DNA of 64,000 nucleotides, from positions 62,001 to 126,000 of the forward strand of contig JBGUPJ010000008.1 of NCBI GenBank assembly GCA_045130235.1, read 5' to 3'. Positions 20,101-27,700 of the stretch are shown one piece after another; positions within the stretch are counted from its first letter, which is position 1, and every line of letters starts with the position of its first letter. Position numbers and translations under genes: made by a program. This DNA comes from UBA1756 sp045130235 (GTDB lineage Bacteria > Bacteroidota > Bacteroidia > Bacteroidales > WCHB1-69). Below the pieces are notes generated by a model. It did not search any database, was not told where the DNA came from, and was given only the letters and a program-made list of their open reading frames with translations.

Positions 20101-21339
20101 AACGAAGAGCTGTGGAGCAAGATTTACGAGGCCTCCGACAAGGAGATTTGGAACCTCAAGGAGGAGCTGCGTAAAGAACTGATTAAGAGTGTTAAAGAAT
20201 TGGTAGAAAGTCAGATGCGTCGCCGCAACGATCCGCCTGCGTTGATTATGAAGACCGTGAAGGCCATCCGCGACGATGTGCTTACCGTGGGTTTCGCCCG
20301 CCGTTTCGCCACCTACAAGCGCGCCCATCTGCTCTTCACCAACGAGGAGAGACTGTACGCGCTGCTCAACAATCCGCAGCATCCGATGCAGTTCATCTTC
20401 GCCGGCAAGGCGCACCCGCACGACAAGGCTGGCCAGGACCTTATCCGTCGCATCATCGACTTTTCGAGAAGACCTGAATATATTGGCAAGATAATCTTTG
20501 TGGAGAATTACGACATGGTGCTGGCCAAGAAGCTGATTTCGGGCTGCGATGTGTGGCTCAACACGCCGACGCGTCCGTTGGAGGCCAGCGGCACCAGCGG
20601 CGAGAAGGCCGTGATGAACGGCGTGCTCAACTTCAGCGTGTTGGACGGCTGGTGGGCAGAAGGCTACGTGCAGGGTGCTGGATGGGCTGTAGATGAGCAG
20701 ATTACCTATGCCGATGTGCATCGTCAGGACGAACTCGATGCCGCCAACATCTATGCCATCTTCGAGGAGCAGATTGCGCCCGCCTTCTACTGTCGCACCG
20801 AAGGTATCCCGTTGGAGTGGACCGGCATGATGAAGAACTGCTTTGCGAAAATTTCGCCCCATTTCACCATGAAGCGCCAGCTTGACGACTATTACCAGCA
20901 GTTTTACAGCAAGTTGGAGAAGCGCAGCGAGATGCTGACTGCTGGCGACGGCGAGAAACTGAAGGAGCTGGTACAGTGGAAGAACCGTGTGCTTTCGGCA
21001 TGGGGCAACGTGCGTTTCCTGCAAAATAACCTGCCCTCCGACCCCGACAGCACTTTCTACCTTGGCACCACCCGCGAGATTTATGCCGAGGTGGAGCTGG
21101 GCACATTGCAGCCTGAGGAGGTGAAGTTGGAGATTGTGTTCACCCGCAGCAAAGAGGGCCGGATGCGGCTTTTCAGCAAATACGCTTTCAAACTCGACAG
21201 TTACCAGAATGGGGTGGCCCGTTTTGTGTGTCCGTTGGATGCCAAGGTGGCGGGCGTGTGGAACTGGGCGTTACGGCTCATTCCGCAGCACCCGCTGTTG
21301 CCGCACGACATGGATCTCTCCCTCGTGAAGTGGGGATGA
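17107..21339 (+). CDS. glycogen synthase (GT3-like) - alpha-glucan phosphorylase (GT35) fusion
   Basis: A 1410-residue cytoplasmic two-enzyme protein. The N-terminal half (about 1-550) starts MKKADYVFETSWEICNKVGGIYTV and carries a synthase donor loop (FPSYYEPWGYTPLESVAFGIPTITT). It resembles eukaryote-type glycogen synthase and should elongate alpha-1,4-glucan from a sugar nucleotide. A Lys/Tyr/Asn-rich, AT-rich linker (bases about 18680-18780) leads to the second half, which opens with the DUF3417-type start (NLWWSWNYEARELFEE). It carries the pyridoxal-phosphate site EASGTSGEKAVMNG with the PLP lysine, and ends with a conserved C-terminal beta domain. The phosphorylase releases glucose 1-phosphate from the same polymer. 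Fusing opposite activities of glycogen turnover is noteworthy; such fusions occur in Bacteroidales. No other glycogen gene is nearby. Confidence 0.92.
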   Translation: MKKADYVFETSWEICNKVGGIYTVLSTKALTAVNHFHNNYICIGPDISHESGGNCDFEESQDLYRSWRETAVRSGLRIRVGRWRVAGSPIVVLVDFTPFFEKKNEILTDFWLNYKLDSISGQWDYVEPLLFGYAAGKVIESFYQYHCSAMDHIVAHFHEWMTGGGILYLKSACPQVATVFTTHATVLGRCIAGNGLPLYGDLQQYDPQGTANRFGVQSKFSLESLSASHADAYSTVSEITDQECAAFFEKPADVITINGFENDFVPQGEVYVQKRAAARAKLFQVASCLLQQPISNDALLLLNSGRYEFHNKGIDLFVRTMAELEEQYPQREIVAFIMVPAGTSGLRTELIKRMEEHTSIDDDSHAALRDYSTHPLHDPYNDPIIKELNRLNVDNAPASKVKVIFVPVYLDGRDGVFNLSYYDTLIGFDMTLFPSYYEPWGYTPLESVAFGIPTITTSLAGFGAWVKTNFAQQQGVTVCHRTDTNEEEVCRQMVDAVLQFSILDAKAKEQAAADAKAIAAKALWSNLYENYENVYDKALKKSALRYEFYKDKMSHFAINTEPEQNEQPNWKRVTIKSNLPDNLVKLEALANNLWWSWNYEARELFEEIAGPECWAEYNQNPVHMLQMLPLDVLQKFSRNVQFVQKLDRVYADFQNYMNEPCTRSEKKVAYFSMEFGISNELKIYSGGLGMLAGDYLKEASDCNVNMVAVGLLYRCGYFVQQISPNGEQINLYPQQSFSKLPIHPVRDAEGNWVTVTMALPGRQLYARIWRVDVGRIKLYLLDTDLDKNNPDDRKITANLYGGDWENRLKQEFLLGIGGVRLLDAVGEKPEIFHLNEGHASFLSLERTRMLMEREHLSFPEAMELVKASSLFTTHTPVPAGHDAFSEDMMRVYFSRFPDLFNISWQQFMGLGRKRASNAEEKFSMSILACRFCQEVNGVSCIHGRVTRDMFEYLYDGRFSDELHIGYVTNGVHYPTWAHKRWQQFHQQLLAKDFKKDISNEELWSKIYEASDKEIWNLKEELRKELIKSVKELVESQMRRRNDPPALIMKTVKAIRDDVLTVGFARRFATYKRAHLLFTNEERLYALLNNPQHPMQFIFAGKAHPHDKAGQDLIRRIIDFSRRPEYIGKIIFVENYDMVLAKKLISGCDVWLNTPTRPLEASGTSGEKAVMNGVLNFSVLDGWWAEGYVQGAGWAVDEQITYADVHRQDELDAANIYAIFEEQIAPAFYCRTEGIPLEWTGMMKNCFAKISPHFTMKRQLDDYYQQFYSKLEKRSEMLTAGDGEKLKELVQWKNRVLSAWGNVRFLQNNLPSDPDSTFYLGTTREIYAEVELGTLQPEEVKLEIVFTRSKEGRMRLFSKYAFKLDSYQNGVARFVCPLDAKVAGVWNWALRLIPQHPLLPHDMDLSLVKWG

Positions 21340-21423
21340 GATGGTTTTTTTCGCGTTGTCCGCACCGTTCGCAGGACATATATTTTTTTCAGCCAAAATT
21401 GTCATTTTTCGCCCGAAATTTTG

Positions 21424-21431
21424 TAATTTTG
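21424..21431 (+). promoter_or_regulatory. -7 box for hpt
   Basis: TAATTTTG lies 25 bases before the hpt start codon, with an ATTG about 22 bases upstream. Confidence 0.5.
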
Positions 21432-21456
21432 CGAATCATTTTAAATCCATTTTTCA

Positions 21457-21996
21457 ATGAATACCATTACAGTCGGCGATCGGAAATTTGTTAAGTATAT
21501 TTCTGAAAATGAAATAGATAAAGCGGTTGAAAGAGTGGCCGCAGAAGTCAACGAAGAATACAAAAACGACATCCCTGTTATTCTTCTTGTCCTTAACGGC
21601 TCCGTAATCTTCGGCTCCGACCTGCTGAAACAGCTCGACTTCCAGTGCCGACTCTGCTGCGTCAAGGTCAGCTCCTACGCCGGAACCAAAAGTACCGAAA
21701 AGGTGAAAAATCTTATCGGTCTTACAGAAAATGTTGAAAATAAGCGTGTTCTGGTTATTGAGGATATTATCGACACCGGCAACACCTACGAGTACATTGA
21801 GGCCATGCTGCGCGAAGCGCACGCTAAGGATGTCAAAATCGCTACGCTCACCTACAAGCCCGACTCATACCGCAAATCATTGCCCATCGACTTCATCGGT
21901 ATCGAAATTCCTAACAAGTTCATCTTGGGTAGAGGGATGGATTACGACGGTTTGGGACGCAACCTGCGCGACATCTACCAAGTAGTGGAGGAATAA
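21457..21996 (+). CDS. hpt: hypoxanthine phosphoribosyltransferase
   Basis: A 179-residue type I phosphoribosyltransferase. The PRPP-binding loop VLVIEDIIDTGNTYEYI has the two acidic residues followed by DTGNT, and the N-terminal half has LVLNGSVIFGSDL and KVSSYAGTKST. The C-terminal segment PNKFILGRGMDYDGLGRNL matches the hypoxanthine/guanine-specific family. It salvages hypoxanthine and guanine to IMP and GMP in the cytoplasm. adk follows after 16 bases on the same strand, and the pair forms a nucleotide-metabolism operon common in Bacteroidales. Confidence 0.96.
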   Translation: MNTITVGDRKFVKYISENEIDKAVERVAAEVNEEYKNDIPVILLVLNGSVIFGSDLLKQLDFQCRLCCVKVSSYAGTKSTEKVKNLIGLTENVENKRVLVIEDIIDTGNTYEYIEAMLREAHAKDVKIATLTYKPDSYRKSLPIDFIGIEIPNKFILGRGMDYDGLGRNLRDIYQVVEE

Positions 21997-22012
21997 TCAA
22001 ACAATTACCATA

Positions 22013-22597
22013 ATGAAAAAATTCAATATCGTCATGCTAGGTGCCCCCGGCTCCGGCAAAGGCACGCAGGCCAAAATCATGGCCGAGAAGTTCAACCTCG
22101 CCCACGTCTCCACCGGCGACCTCTTCCGCAAAAATATCGCCAACAGCACTCCGCTCGGCGTGGAGGCCCAGTCGTATATCAACCGCGGCGCCCTCTGTCC
22201 CGACTCGCTGACCATCAACATGTTGCATGATTGTCTTGAACAGATGCCCGAAATCATCGGCTCCATCCTCGACGGCGTGCCACGCACCATCCAGCAGGCC
22301 GAGATGCTCGACGGTGTAGGTCACGAAAAAAATCTTCCTATCTCATTGGTTATTAACCTGAATGTCGATGAGGAGGAGATCATCAAGCGTATGCTCAACC
22401 GCGCCCGACTCGAAGGCCGCAGCGACGATACCCCGGAAATCATCGAGAAGCGCATCGCCAACTATTTCGCACAGACCAAGCCGCTGGAGGATTACTATGC
22501 CGCCAAAGGTCTGCTGCGCCACATCAACGGCATGGATACGGTGGAAAATATCTCGGAAGAGATTTGCCGTATCATCGCCGAAGAGATGGAAAAATAA
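22013..22597 (+). CDS. adk: adenylate kinase
   Basis: A 194-residue adenylate kinase that interconverts ATP + AMP and 2 ADP. The P-loop is LGAPGSGKGTQAK near residues 7-19. AMP-binding segments are STGDLFRKNIA and DGVPRTIQQAEML; the family usually has DGFPRT, so the Val is slightly unusual. The LID is short, without zinc-binding cysteines (RARLEGRSDDTPE). This short-LID form is normal for Bacteroidales, where adk encodes about 190 residues. It is the second gene of the hpt-adk operon and ends close to a convergent TonB-domain gene. Confidence 0.97.
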   Translation: MKKFNIVMLGAPGSGKGTQAKIMAEKFNLAHVSTGDLFRKNIANSTPLGVEAQSYINRGALCPDSLTINMLHDCLEQMPEIIGSILDGVPRTIQQAEMLDGVGHEKNLPISLVINLNVDEEEIIKRMLNRARLEGRSDDTPEIIEKRIANYFAQTKPLEDYYAAKGLLRHINGMDTVENISEEICRIIAEEMEK

Positions 22598-22599
22598 GG

Positions 22600-23046
22600 T
22601 TAGTTTTTTCCGACTGTCAAAGTGATCGTGTATCCGCCTTTTGAGGGTGGAGTGTTGCTCTTTTGTGCGGTTTTGGAGGTCGTGTAGGTGATGTTCACCG
22701 TGGGCGCTTGCGGTGCGGGTGCCAGCCGGAAGTGTATGTTGAGTTTGCAGTTGGCCTTCAGCCGGAAGCCTCTGTTGTGCGCCTTGCCGTACTGTAGCAT
22801 GTTCACAATCCGCAAAGCCTCCTCGTTGCACGACGGGCACAACCCCTTGATGATGGTGGCATTCTGCACCTCTCCCTCGTCGCTCACCTGGTAGGCGACG
22901 GCCACGATGCCCTCAATTCGTTGCTTCATGGCATCTTCAGGATATTGGAGATGAGCCGCCACAAATGCGTCCAACGCCTTCCGCCCGCCCGGATACTCGG
23001 GCTTCTCCATGAACTTTTTCGCCTTTTTCGACTTCTTCTCTTCCAT
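22600..23046 (-). CDS. TonB C-terminal domain protein without membrane anchor
   Basis: With the start at 23046 (MEEKKSKKAKKFMEKPEYPGG) the protein has 148 residues. An upstream in-frame ATG at 23073 would add nine residues of no recognisable kind. The core KPEYPGGRKALDAFVAAHLQYPEDAM, then GIVAVAYQVSDEGEVQNATI and EALRIVNMLQYGKA, is the TonB C-terminal domain as found in Bacteroidota 'energy transducer TonB' proteins. Unlike true TonB, there is no N-terminal transmembrane helix or periplasmic Pro-rich spacer, and no signal peptide, so it cannot itself transduce energy in the usual way. It may act as a soluble domain. The terminal 30 residues (after LNIHFRLAP) are unusual in composition. Confidence 0.8.
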   Translation of the reverse strand: MEEKKSKKAKKFMEKPEYPGGRKALDAFVAAHLQYPEDAMKQRIEGIVAVAYQVSDEGEVQNATIIKGLCPSCNEEALRIVNMLQYGKAHNRGFRLKANCKLNIHFRLAPAPQAPTVNITYTTSKTAQKSNTPPSKGGYTITLTVGKN

Positions 23047-23123
23047 TTTTATCGCCAATTGCTGCACGTACAACTCCTTTTTATCGCAGTTGTTGTACTA
23101 TTTGTTTAATAATTATAGATTTG

Positions 23124-23131
23124 CAAAAGTA
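23124..23131 (-). promoter_or_regulatory. -7 box for the TonB-domain gene
   Basis: Minus strand TACTTTTG, a TAnnTTTG match, about 78 bases before the start at 23046. Confidence 0.45.
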
Positions 23132-23172
23132 GAAAAATTTTCTGTAAAATGCTGGGGTATGAAAAAAAATCG

Positions 23173-23180
23173 TATTTTTG
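23173..23180 (+). promoter_or_regulatory. -7 box for tRNA-Pro
   Basis: TATTTTTG ends 14 bases before the mature 5' end of the tRNA, a spacing that leaves a very short leader. Confidence 0.65.
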
Positions 23181-23194
23181 CAGCCTCAAAACAG

Positions 23195-23267
23195 CGGGGT
23201 GTGGCGCAGTTGGTAGCGCGCTACGTTCGGGACGTAGAGGCCGCAAGTTCGAGTCTTGTCACCCCGA
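23195..23267 (+). tRNA. tRNA-Pro (anticodon CGG)
   Basis: The sequence folds as a cloverleaf of 73 nucleotides: acceptor CGGGGTG/CACCCCG with the C1-G72 pair typical of bacterial tRNA-Pro, D-arm GCGC...GCGC, anticodon stem CTACG/CGTAG with loop TTCGGGA (anticodon CGG), and T-arm GCAAG-TTCGAGT-CTTGT. The discriminator is A. The CCA end is not encoded. A T-run follows 3 bases downstream. Confidence 0.96.
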
Positions 23268-23296
23268 CTTTTTTTTGAGCCTCATTTCCAAAGTAA

Positions 23297-25087
23297 ATGC
23301 TTAACAACAAGATCATTTCCATTATCAAACCTTATAAATGGAAATTGCTGCTTGTTGTTTTCGTCAACCTCATCTCCATCCTTTTCTCCATCCTTACCAT
23401 GATGCTCATTGAGCCGTTGGTGAAGCTGATTTTCCAAGGCGAACTCAGCGGATTGAGTGTGATAGGGGAGAAGCTGATGAAACTGGTCGGCCTTTTTGCC
23501 GATTTGAATGCCCCGCGTCGTTCGCTCACCGCCATCATCATCTTTGTGGTGGTGCTTTTTCTGCTTAAAAATTTCTTCCTCGTCCTTACCCAGTGGATCT
23601 TAGCCCCTGTGCGCAGCGATGTCATCCGCACACTCCGAAACCGCATGTACCATAAGGTGCTGATGCTGCCCCTCTCGTTTTTCTCCGGACAGAAGAAAGG
23701 CGATGTGATTTCACGCGCGGTCAATGACACGCAGGAGGTCGAATTTACGGTGTTGAGCGCCTTCCAGACCCTGATTTCAGCCTTGCTTACCGTACTCATC
23801 TACGTGGTCGCCCTCTTCACCATCAGCTACCAGCTCAGTCTGTTCGTGATGGTGTTGCTGCCGATTGCTGGTATATTTATTTCTTTGATTAGTAGGTCTT
23901 TGCGAAAGAAAAGCAAGGAAATGAAGGTGCAACAGGGACTGATGCTTGCCCATGTGGAGGAGACGATCGCTGGCCTTCGTATCATCAAGGGATTCAATGC
24001 GCAGGGCCATGCCGAAAAACTCTTTACCCAAACCAGTGAGAATTTGGCTGACCTTACGCGGCGCGTCACCCGCCGTGGCGACCTCGCCTCCCCGATGAGC
24101 GAGTTCCTCGGCGTTACAGCGGTGATGATTATCCTCGTGTTCGGTGGCTCGCTGGTGCTCAGCGGCAGTACCACCCTCAGCGCCCCCATGTTCATCACTT
24201 ACATCGCCCTCTTCGCCATGATTGTCAACCCCGCCAAAAACATCGGGACGGCCATGGCTAAATACCACCGCGGACAGGCGGTTCTCGACCGCATCTATGA
24301 GGTGTTGGATGCCGAGGAGGTGATCAAGAGTCCGGCCGATGCTACGCAGCTGCGCTCTTTCGAGAAGGAAATTCGCATCGATGATGTGTCGTTTTCGTAC
24401 GGCACTGCCGATGTGCTGCAACATATCAACCTCACTATCGGGAAGGGACAGATGGTGGCGGTGGTCGGCGCTTCTGGCGCGGGCAAATCCACCCTCGCAG
24501 ACCTGCTGCCCCGCTTCTACGATGTGACCGGCGGCAGCATCTCCATCGATGGAACGGACATCCGTCATTGCGATCTGGACTCGCTGCGTTCGCTGTTCTC
24601 TATTGTCAGTCAGGATGTTGTGCTTTTCAACGATACGGTGGCTAACAACATTGCCTTCGGTCGTGAGAAGGTGAGTGAGGAGGAAATCTGGGAGGCCGCC
24701 CGCGTGGCCAACGCCGCCGATTTCATCGCCGCCCTGCCCGAAGGCCTCCACACCGCCCTCGGTGACCGCGGCCTCAACCTGTCGGGCGGACAGCGCCAGC
24801 GTATCAGCATCGCCCGTGCCGTGCTGCGCAACACCCCGATTCTGATTCTCGATGAGGCCACTTCCGCCATGGATACCGAGTCGGAACGCCTCGTGCAGGA
24901 AGCCCTCGACCGTGTGATGCAGAACCGCACCACCCTCGTCATCGCCCACCGCCTTTCTACCGTCCGCAACACCGACAAGATCATCGTGCTCGACGGCGGC
25001 CGCATCGTGGAACAGGGTACTCATGAGGAACTCATGCAGCTCGGGGGCAAATATTCAAAATTAGCAGAAGTAAATAAGTATCAATAA
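23297..25087 (+). CDS. MsbA-like ABC exporter (fused permease and ATPase)
   Basis: A 596-residue half-transporter. The N-terminal 330 residues hold six membrane helices (first LLVVFVNLISILFSIL, later ISALLTVLIYVVALF and VMIILVFGGSLVLSG). The C-terminal ATPase has Walker A GASGAGKST, signature LSGGQRQR and Walker B LILDEATSAMD with the catalytic Glu, then the H-loop IAHRLSTVRNTDKI. This is the lipid A/lipid flippase (MsbA) type, acting as a homodimer in the inner membrane. The substrate is not certain from sequence; lipid A-core is the family default in Gram-negative Bacteroidota. It starts 30 bases after tRNA-Pro and is followed after one base by trmB. Confidence 0.9.
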   Translation: MLNNKIISIIKPYKWKLLLVVFVNLISILFSILTMMLIEPLVKLIFQGELSGLSVIGEKLMKLVGLFADLNAPRRSLTAIIIFVVVLFLLKNFFLVLTQWILAPVRSDVIRTLRNRMYHKVLMLPLSFFSGQKKGDVISRAVNDTQEVEFTVLSAFQTLISALLTVLIYVVALFTISYQLSLFVMVLLPIAGIFISLISRSLRKKSKEMKVQQGLMLAHVEETIAGLRIIKGFNAQGHAEKLFTQTSENLADLTRRVTRRGDLASPMSEFLGVTAVMIILVFGGSLVLSGSTTLSAPMFITYIALFAMIVNPAKNIGTAMAKYHRGQAVLDRIYEVLDAEEVIKSPADATQLRSFEKEIRIDDVSFSYGTADVLQHINLTIGKGQMVAVVGASGAGKSTLADLLPRFYDVTGGSISIDGTDIRHCDLDSLRSLFSIVSQDVVLFNDTVANNIAFGREKVSEEEIWEAARVANAADFIAALPEGLHTALGDRGLNLSGGQRQRISIARAVLRNTPILILDEATSAMDTESERLVQEALDRVMQNRTTLVIAHRLSTVRNTDKIIVLDGGRIVEQGTHEELMQLGGKYSKLAEVNKYQ

Positions 25088-25088
25088 T

Positions 25089-25760
25089 ATGGCTAAACAT
25101 AAACTCCAGCGTTTTGCAGAAAACGAAACTTTCACCAATCTTTTCCAACACCAGAACTATGATGTCCGCAACGACGCTTTCCCTCTGAAAGGGAAGTGGG
25201 GGCAGGACTATTTCCATAACGACCACCCGATAGTGGTGGAGGTGGGTTGCGGCCGTGGCGAATATACTGTGGCCATGTCGCGCGCCTTCCCCGACAAGAA
25301 CTTTGTGGGCATGGACCGCAAGGGTGCCCGTCTATGGCGAGGCTGCAAGGATGCCACCCTCGAAAACCTCACCAATGCCGCTTTCATCCGTGGCCAGATT
25401 GATGATATTGACCGCTATTTCGCCCCCGGAGAGGTCTCCGAAATTTGGGTCACCTTCCCCGACCCGCAGCCCAAGAAAGCCCGTCGCCGGCTCGTCTCCC
25501 CCAACTTTGTGGAACGCTACCGCCATGTGTGGGGCGAAACCGGTGTGCTGCACCTGAAAACCGACAGCCGTCTGCTGTACGAGTACCTGCTGGAAACTGC
25601 CGCCGAAGAGAACTGGCGCATTACCGACAACATCGAGAACGTGTATGCGCAGACTGGTTATCCCTTCCTGACGGAAATCCAGACTTTCTACGAGAAAAAA
25701 TGGTTGGAAGAGGGAAGCCTTATCTCCTATATACGGATTGAGGTGGACAATCGTAACTAA
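25089..25760 (+). CDS. trmB: tRNA (guanosine-46-N7)-methyltransferase
   Basis: A 223-residue SAM-dependent methyltransferase that makes m7G46 in tRNA. The SAM-binding motif is VVEVGCGRGEYTVAMSRAFP followed by FVGMDRKGARLWRG. The catalytic segment is WVTFPDPQPKKARRRLVSPNF, diagnostic of TrmB. It starts one base after the ABC exporter stop, so the two are co-transcribed. Its stop codon TAA overlaps the stop codon of the convergent LTA-synthase-like gene by two bases (CTAA). Confidence 0.96.
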   Translation: MAKHKLQRFAENETFTNLFQHQNYDVRNDAFPLKGKWGQDYFHNDHPIVVEVGCGRGEYTVAMSRAFPDKNFVGMDRKGARLWRGCKDATLENLTNAAFIRGQIDDIDRYFAPGEVSEIWVTFPDPQPKKARRRLVSPNFVERYRHVWGETGVLHLKTDSRLLYEYLLETAAEENWRITDNIENVYAQTGYPFLTEIQTFYEKKWLEEGSLISYIRIEVDNRN

Positions 25761-27700
25761 TCAATTTTCAGTCTGTTGTGTAAAAGACCGCAGGTGTACT
25801 GCTGGATGACCGCTTTCATGAGCGTTTCGTACTCGCTAAACTGAGGGATGGCATCGGAGTTGATGGCTCTGCTCCCTTGTTCTTTTTCCAAATCCCAAAT
25901 TCTCAATATCTTATCTCCATCAAACTCAATAAGATAGTGGGAAATGTAAAATTGGTAAGTGTCGGAAAGACAGTTGATGGCAAAGCGTGGTGTGGAACTG
26001 TCAAACACGTTGTTGCCGAATGAAACGAAGGACCCGCTGAAGCCGCAGTAGCCGAAAATGGAGGGCATAATGTCTAATTGCTGCATCATCTCATCGGAGT
26101 GGAAAATCTCCTGCTGCGCTGGGTGGAAGAAAATCATCGGGATAGAATAGCGATGCTTTTGGTAGTCCACCTCGTCCGCACCGTCGAAGTTGGTGTGGTC
26201 GGCAGTGATGACAAACAGGGTGTTTTGATACCAATCTGTTTGTGAGACTTTGGCGAAAAACTGTCGCAATGCCTCATCGGCGTAAGCCACTGTATGCTGC
26301 ATCGGAAAGTCGCCTTGGGTCACCTTGTTGTCGTATTCGGCAGGTACTTTGAACGGATGGTGCGAAGAGAGGGTGAAGATGGTGGCGAAAAAGCGTCCGT
26401 CGATCTGATCCAGCTGGTCGGCGACATAGTTCAGGTACGGCACATCCGGCAGCCCCCAGCAACCGTCGAAGTCGCGCTTGCTGTTGGGGTACTCGTCCAT
26501 CCCATAGTAGTGGTCAACCCCTTCGATGTGGCTCATACGGTCGAAACTCATGGTGCCATTGAGGCCTCCATGGTAAAAATGGGTTGACATTCCCTGCTTT
26601 TTGAGCACAGGCAGTGGGTAGCTGACATAATTGGTCGCATATTGCGTCTGGCAGAAGGGTTTGGCCATCAGTGAGGGGATTCCGCCCAAAATAGAGGAGA
26701 CGGCTTCGATGGAATGCTGTCCGTTGGCCATGCCGCGGAAAGTGATGCTTTGTCTCGCCAAACTGTCCAAAAACGGTGTGTAACCAGCCAACGATTGGGG
26801 TTCGTCGGCCATGTAAGAGCTGTATTCGCTGGAGATTCCTTCCAAAATGATGACTACAACATTGTCTGTTTGCTGTGGTATAAAATACTGATTGTCAAAT
26901 GTTTCTCTTTTTACAGGAAATTCTCGGTCACATACTTCATCTGAAAAATACCTGTGTTCAACCAGCTTTTCGCTTTGTATGGTGTTGATGAGAGAAAAGG
27001 GTGAATTGAGAATTAGAGCTGCATATTCCACGCCACCGTATTCACCTGCGGAAGCTATGGTGAGCGGGCGTAATTGAAATCCTCCTCGCGCACCCAGCAC
27101 CATGGCACTCAGCAGGAACACTCTGATGACAATTTGTACAATGATGGCTTTCCCTTTTTGTACAAATTCTTTATAATCAATAAATTTTGAATAATATACA
27201 ATCGCCATCATCAACAGCACAAAACCGAGGAAGATGAAAATCATATAGTAATAGTCGCGGAGAAACACCGGCAGCAGTGATCCGAAGTTTCCAGTCTCAC
27301 CGATAAAACTGAAAATGTCGAAAGTCATTCGGCGCATAGAAAAAGGATAGTAGCACGTGTCAATCAGGTTGGCAAGTATGGCGATGAGATTGATGACAAT
27401 GAAATAGATGTTGCCAATCTTACGGCATTTTGGGGTGCCTACAAACTTAAAGGGCAAGAGCAGTAGCAGAAAATAGGGCGCATTAAAGATAATGATGGAC
27501 ACCAAATCGAAGCGGATGCCAGCAAAAAAATAGAATGCTCTCGCTTCAGGGAAATGCGGAAGGTTGAACAGGAAGAAAACCAGTCGGCACAGACTGTAAA
27601 CAACTATCAAGCACGTAGTTAAATATGCAATATGCAGTAGGGGAGAGTGCAGATAGGTCTTTTTTTGTAAGAATGGTTGAAGGAAAGCGGGTGTCTTCAT
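25757..27700 (-). CDS. LTA synthase-like sulfatase/phosphotransferase, membrane bound
   Basis: A 647-residue protein with about five membrane helices in the first 220 residues (for example SIIIFNAPYFLLLLLPF and FIFLGFVLLMMAIVYY) and a periplasmic alkaline phosphatase/sulfatase-fold domain. VVIILEGISSEYSSYM holds the metal-binding acidic residue. NGQHSIEAVSSILGGIPSL is the nucleophile region, with Ser near residue 330 where LtaS uses Thr. Further motifs are FATIFTLSSHHPF and FVITADHTNFDGADEVD. In Bacteroidota this family probably transfers phosphoethanolamine or phosphoglycerol to envelope glycans; the exact donor and acceptor are unknown. Its start overlaps the stop of the upstream TPR gene by four bases (ATGA), so it is the last gene of the rnfBC operon. 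Confidence 0.88.
   Translation of the reverse strand: MKTPAFLQPFLQKKTYLHSPLLHIAYLTTCLIVVYSLCRLVFFLFNLPHFPEARAFYFFAGIRFDLVSIIIFNAPYFLLLLLPFKFVGTPKCRKIGNIYFIVINLIAILANLIDTCYYPFSMRRMTFDIFSFIGETGNFGSLLPVFLRDYYYMIFIFLGFVLLMMAIVYYSKFIDYKEFVQKGKAIIVQIVIRVFLLSAMVLGARGGFQLRPLTIASAGEYGGVEYAALILNSPFSLINTIQSEKLVEHRYFSDEVCDREFPVKRETFDNQYFIPQQTDNVVVIILEGISSEYSSYMADEPQSLAGYTPFLDSLARQSITFRGMANGQHSIEAVSSILGGIPSLMAKPFCQTQYATNYVSYPLPVLKKQGMSTHFYHGGLNGTMSFDRMSHIEGVDHYYGMDEYPNSKRDFDGCWGLPDVPYLNYVADQLDQIDGRFFATIFTLSSHHPFKVPAEYDNKVTQGDFPMQHTVAYADEALRQFFAKVSQTDWYQNTLFVITADHTNFDGADEVDYQKHRYSIPMIFFHPAQQEIFHSDEMMQQLDIMPSIFGYCGFSGSFVSFGNNVFDSSTPRFAINCLSDTYQFYISHYLIEFDGDKILRIWDLEKEQGSRAINSDAIPQFSEYETLMKAVIQQYTCGLLHNRLKID

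Noticed and set aside
19459..21024. A 521-codon open frame on the minus strand inside the phosphorylase half
   Set aside because: It is antisense to a conserved enzyme, has no recognisable domain, and such long antisense frames follow from the codon bias of the real gene.
21358..21389. Possible terminator after the glycogen gene (GTCCGC...GCAGGAC then T-run)
   Set aside because: The stem needs a bulge and the T-run is 6 bases away. Too weak to call.
23777..25024. A 415-codon minus-strand open frame inside the ABC exporter
   Set aside because: It is a shadow of the ATPase domain; no start context, promoter or homology.
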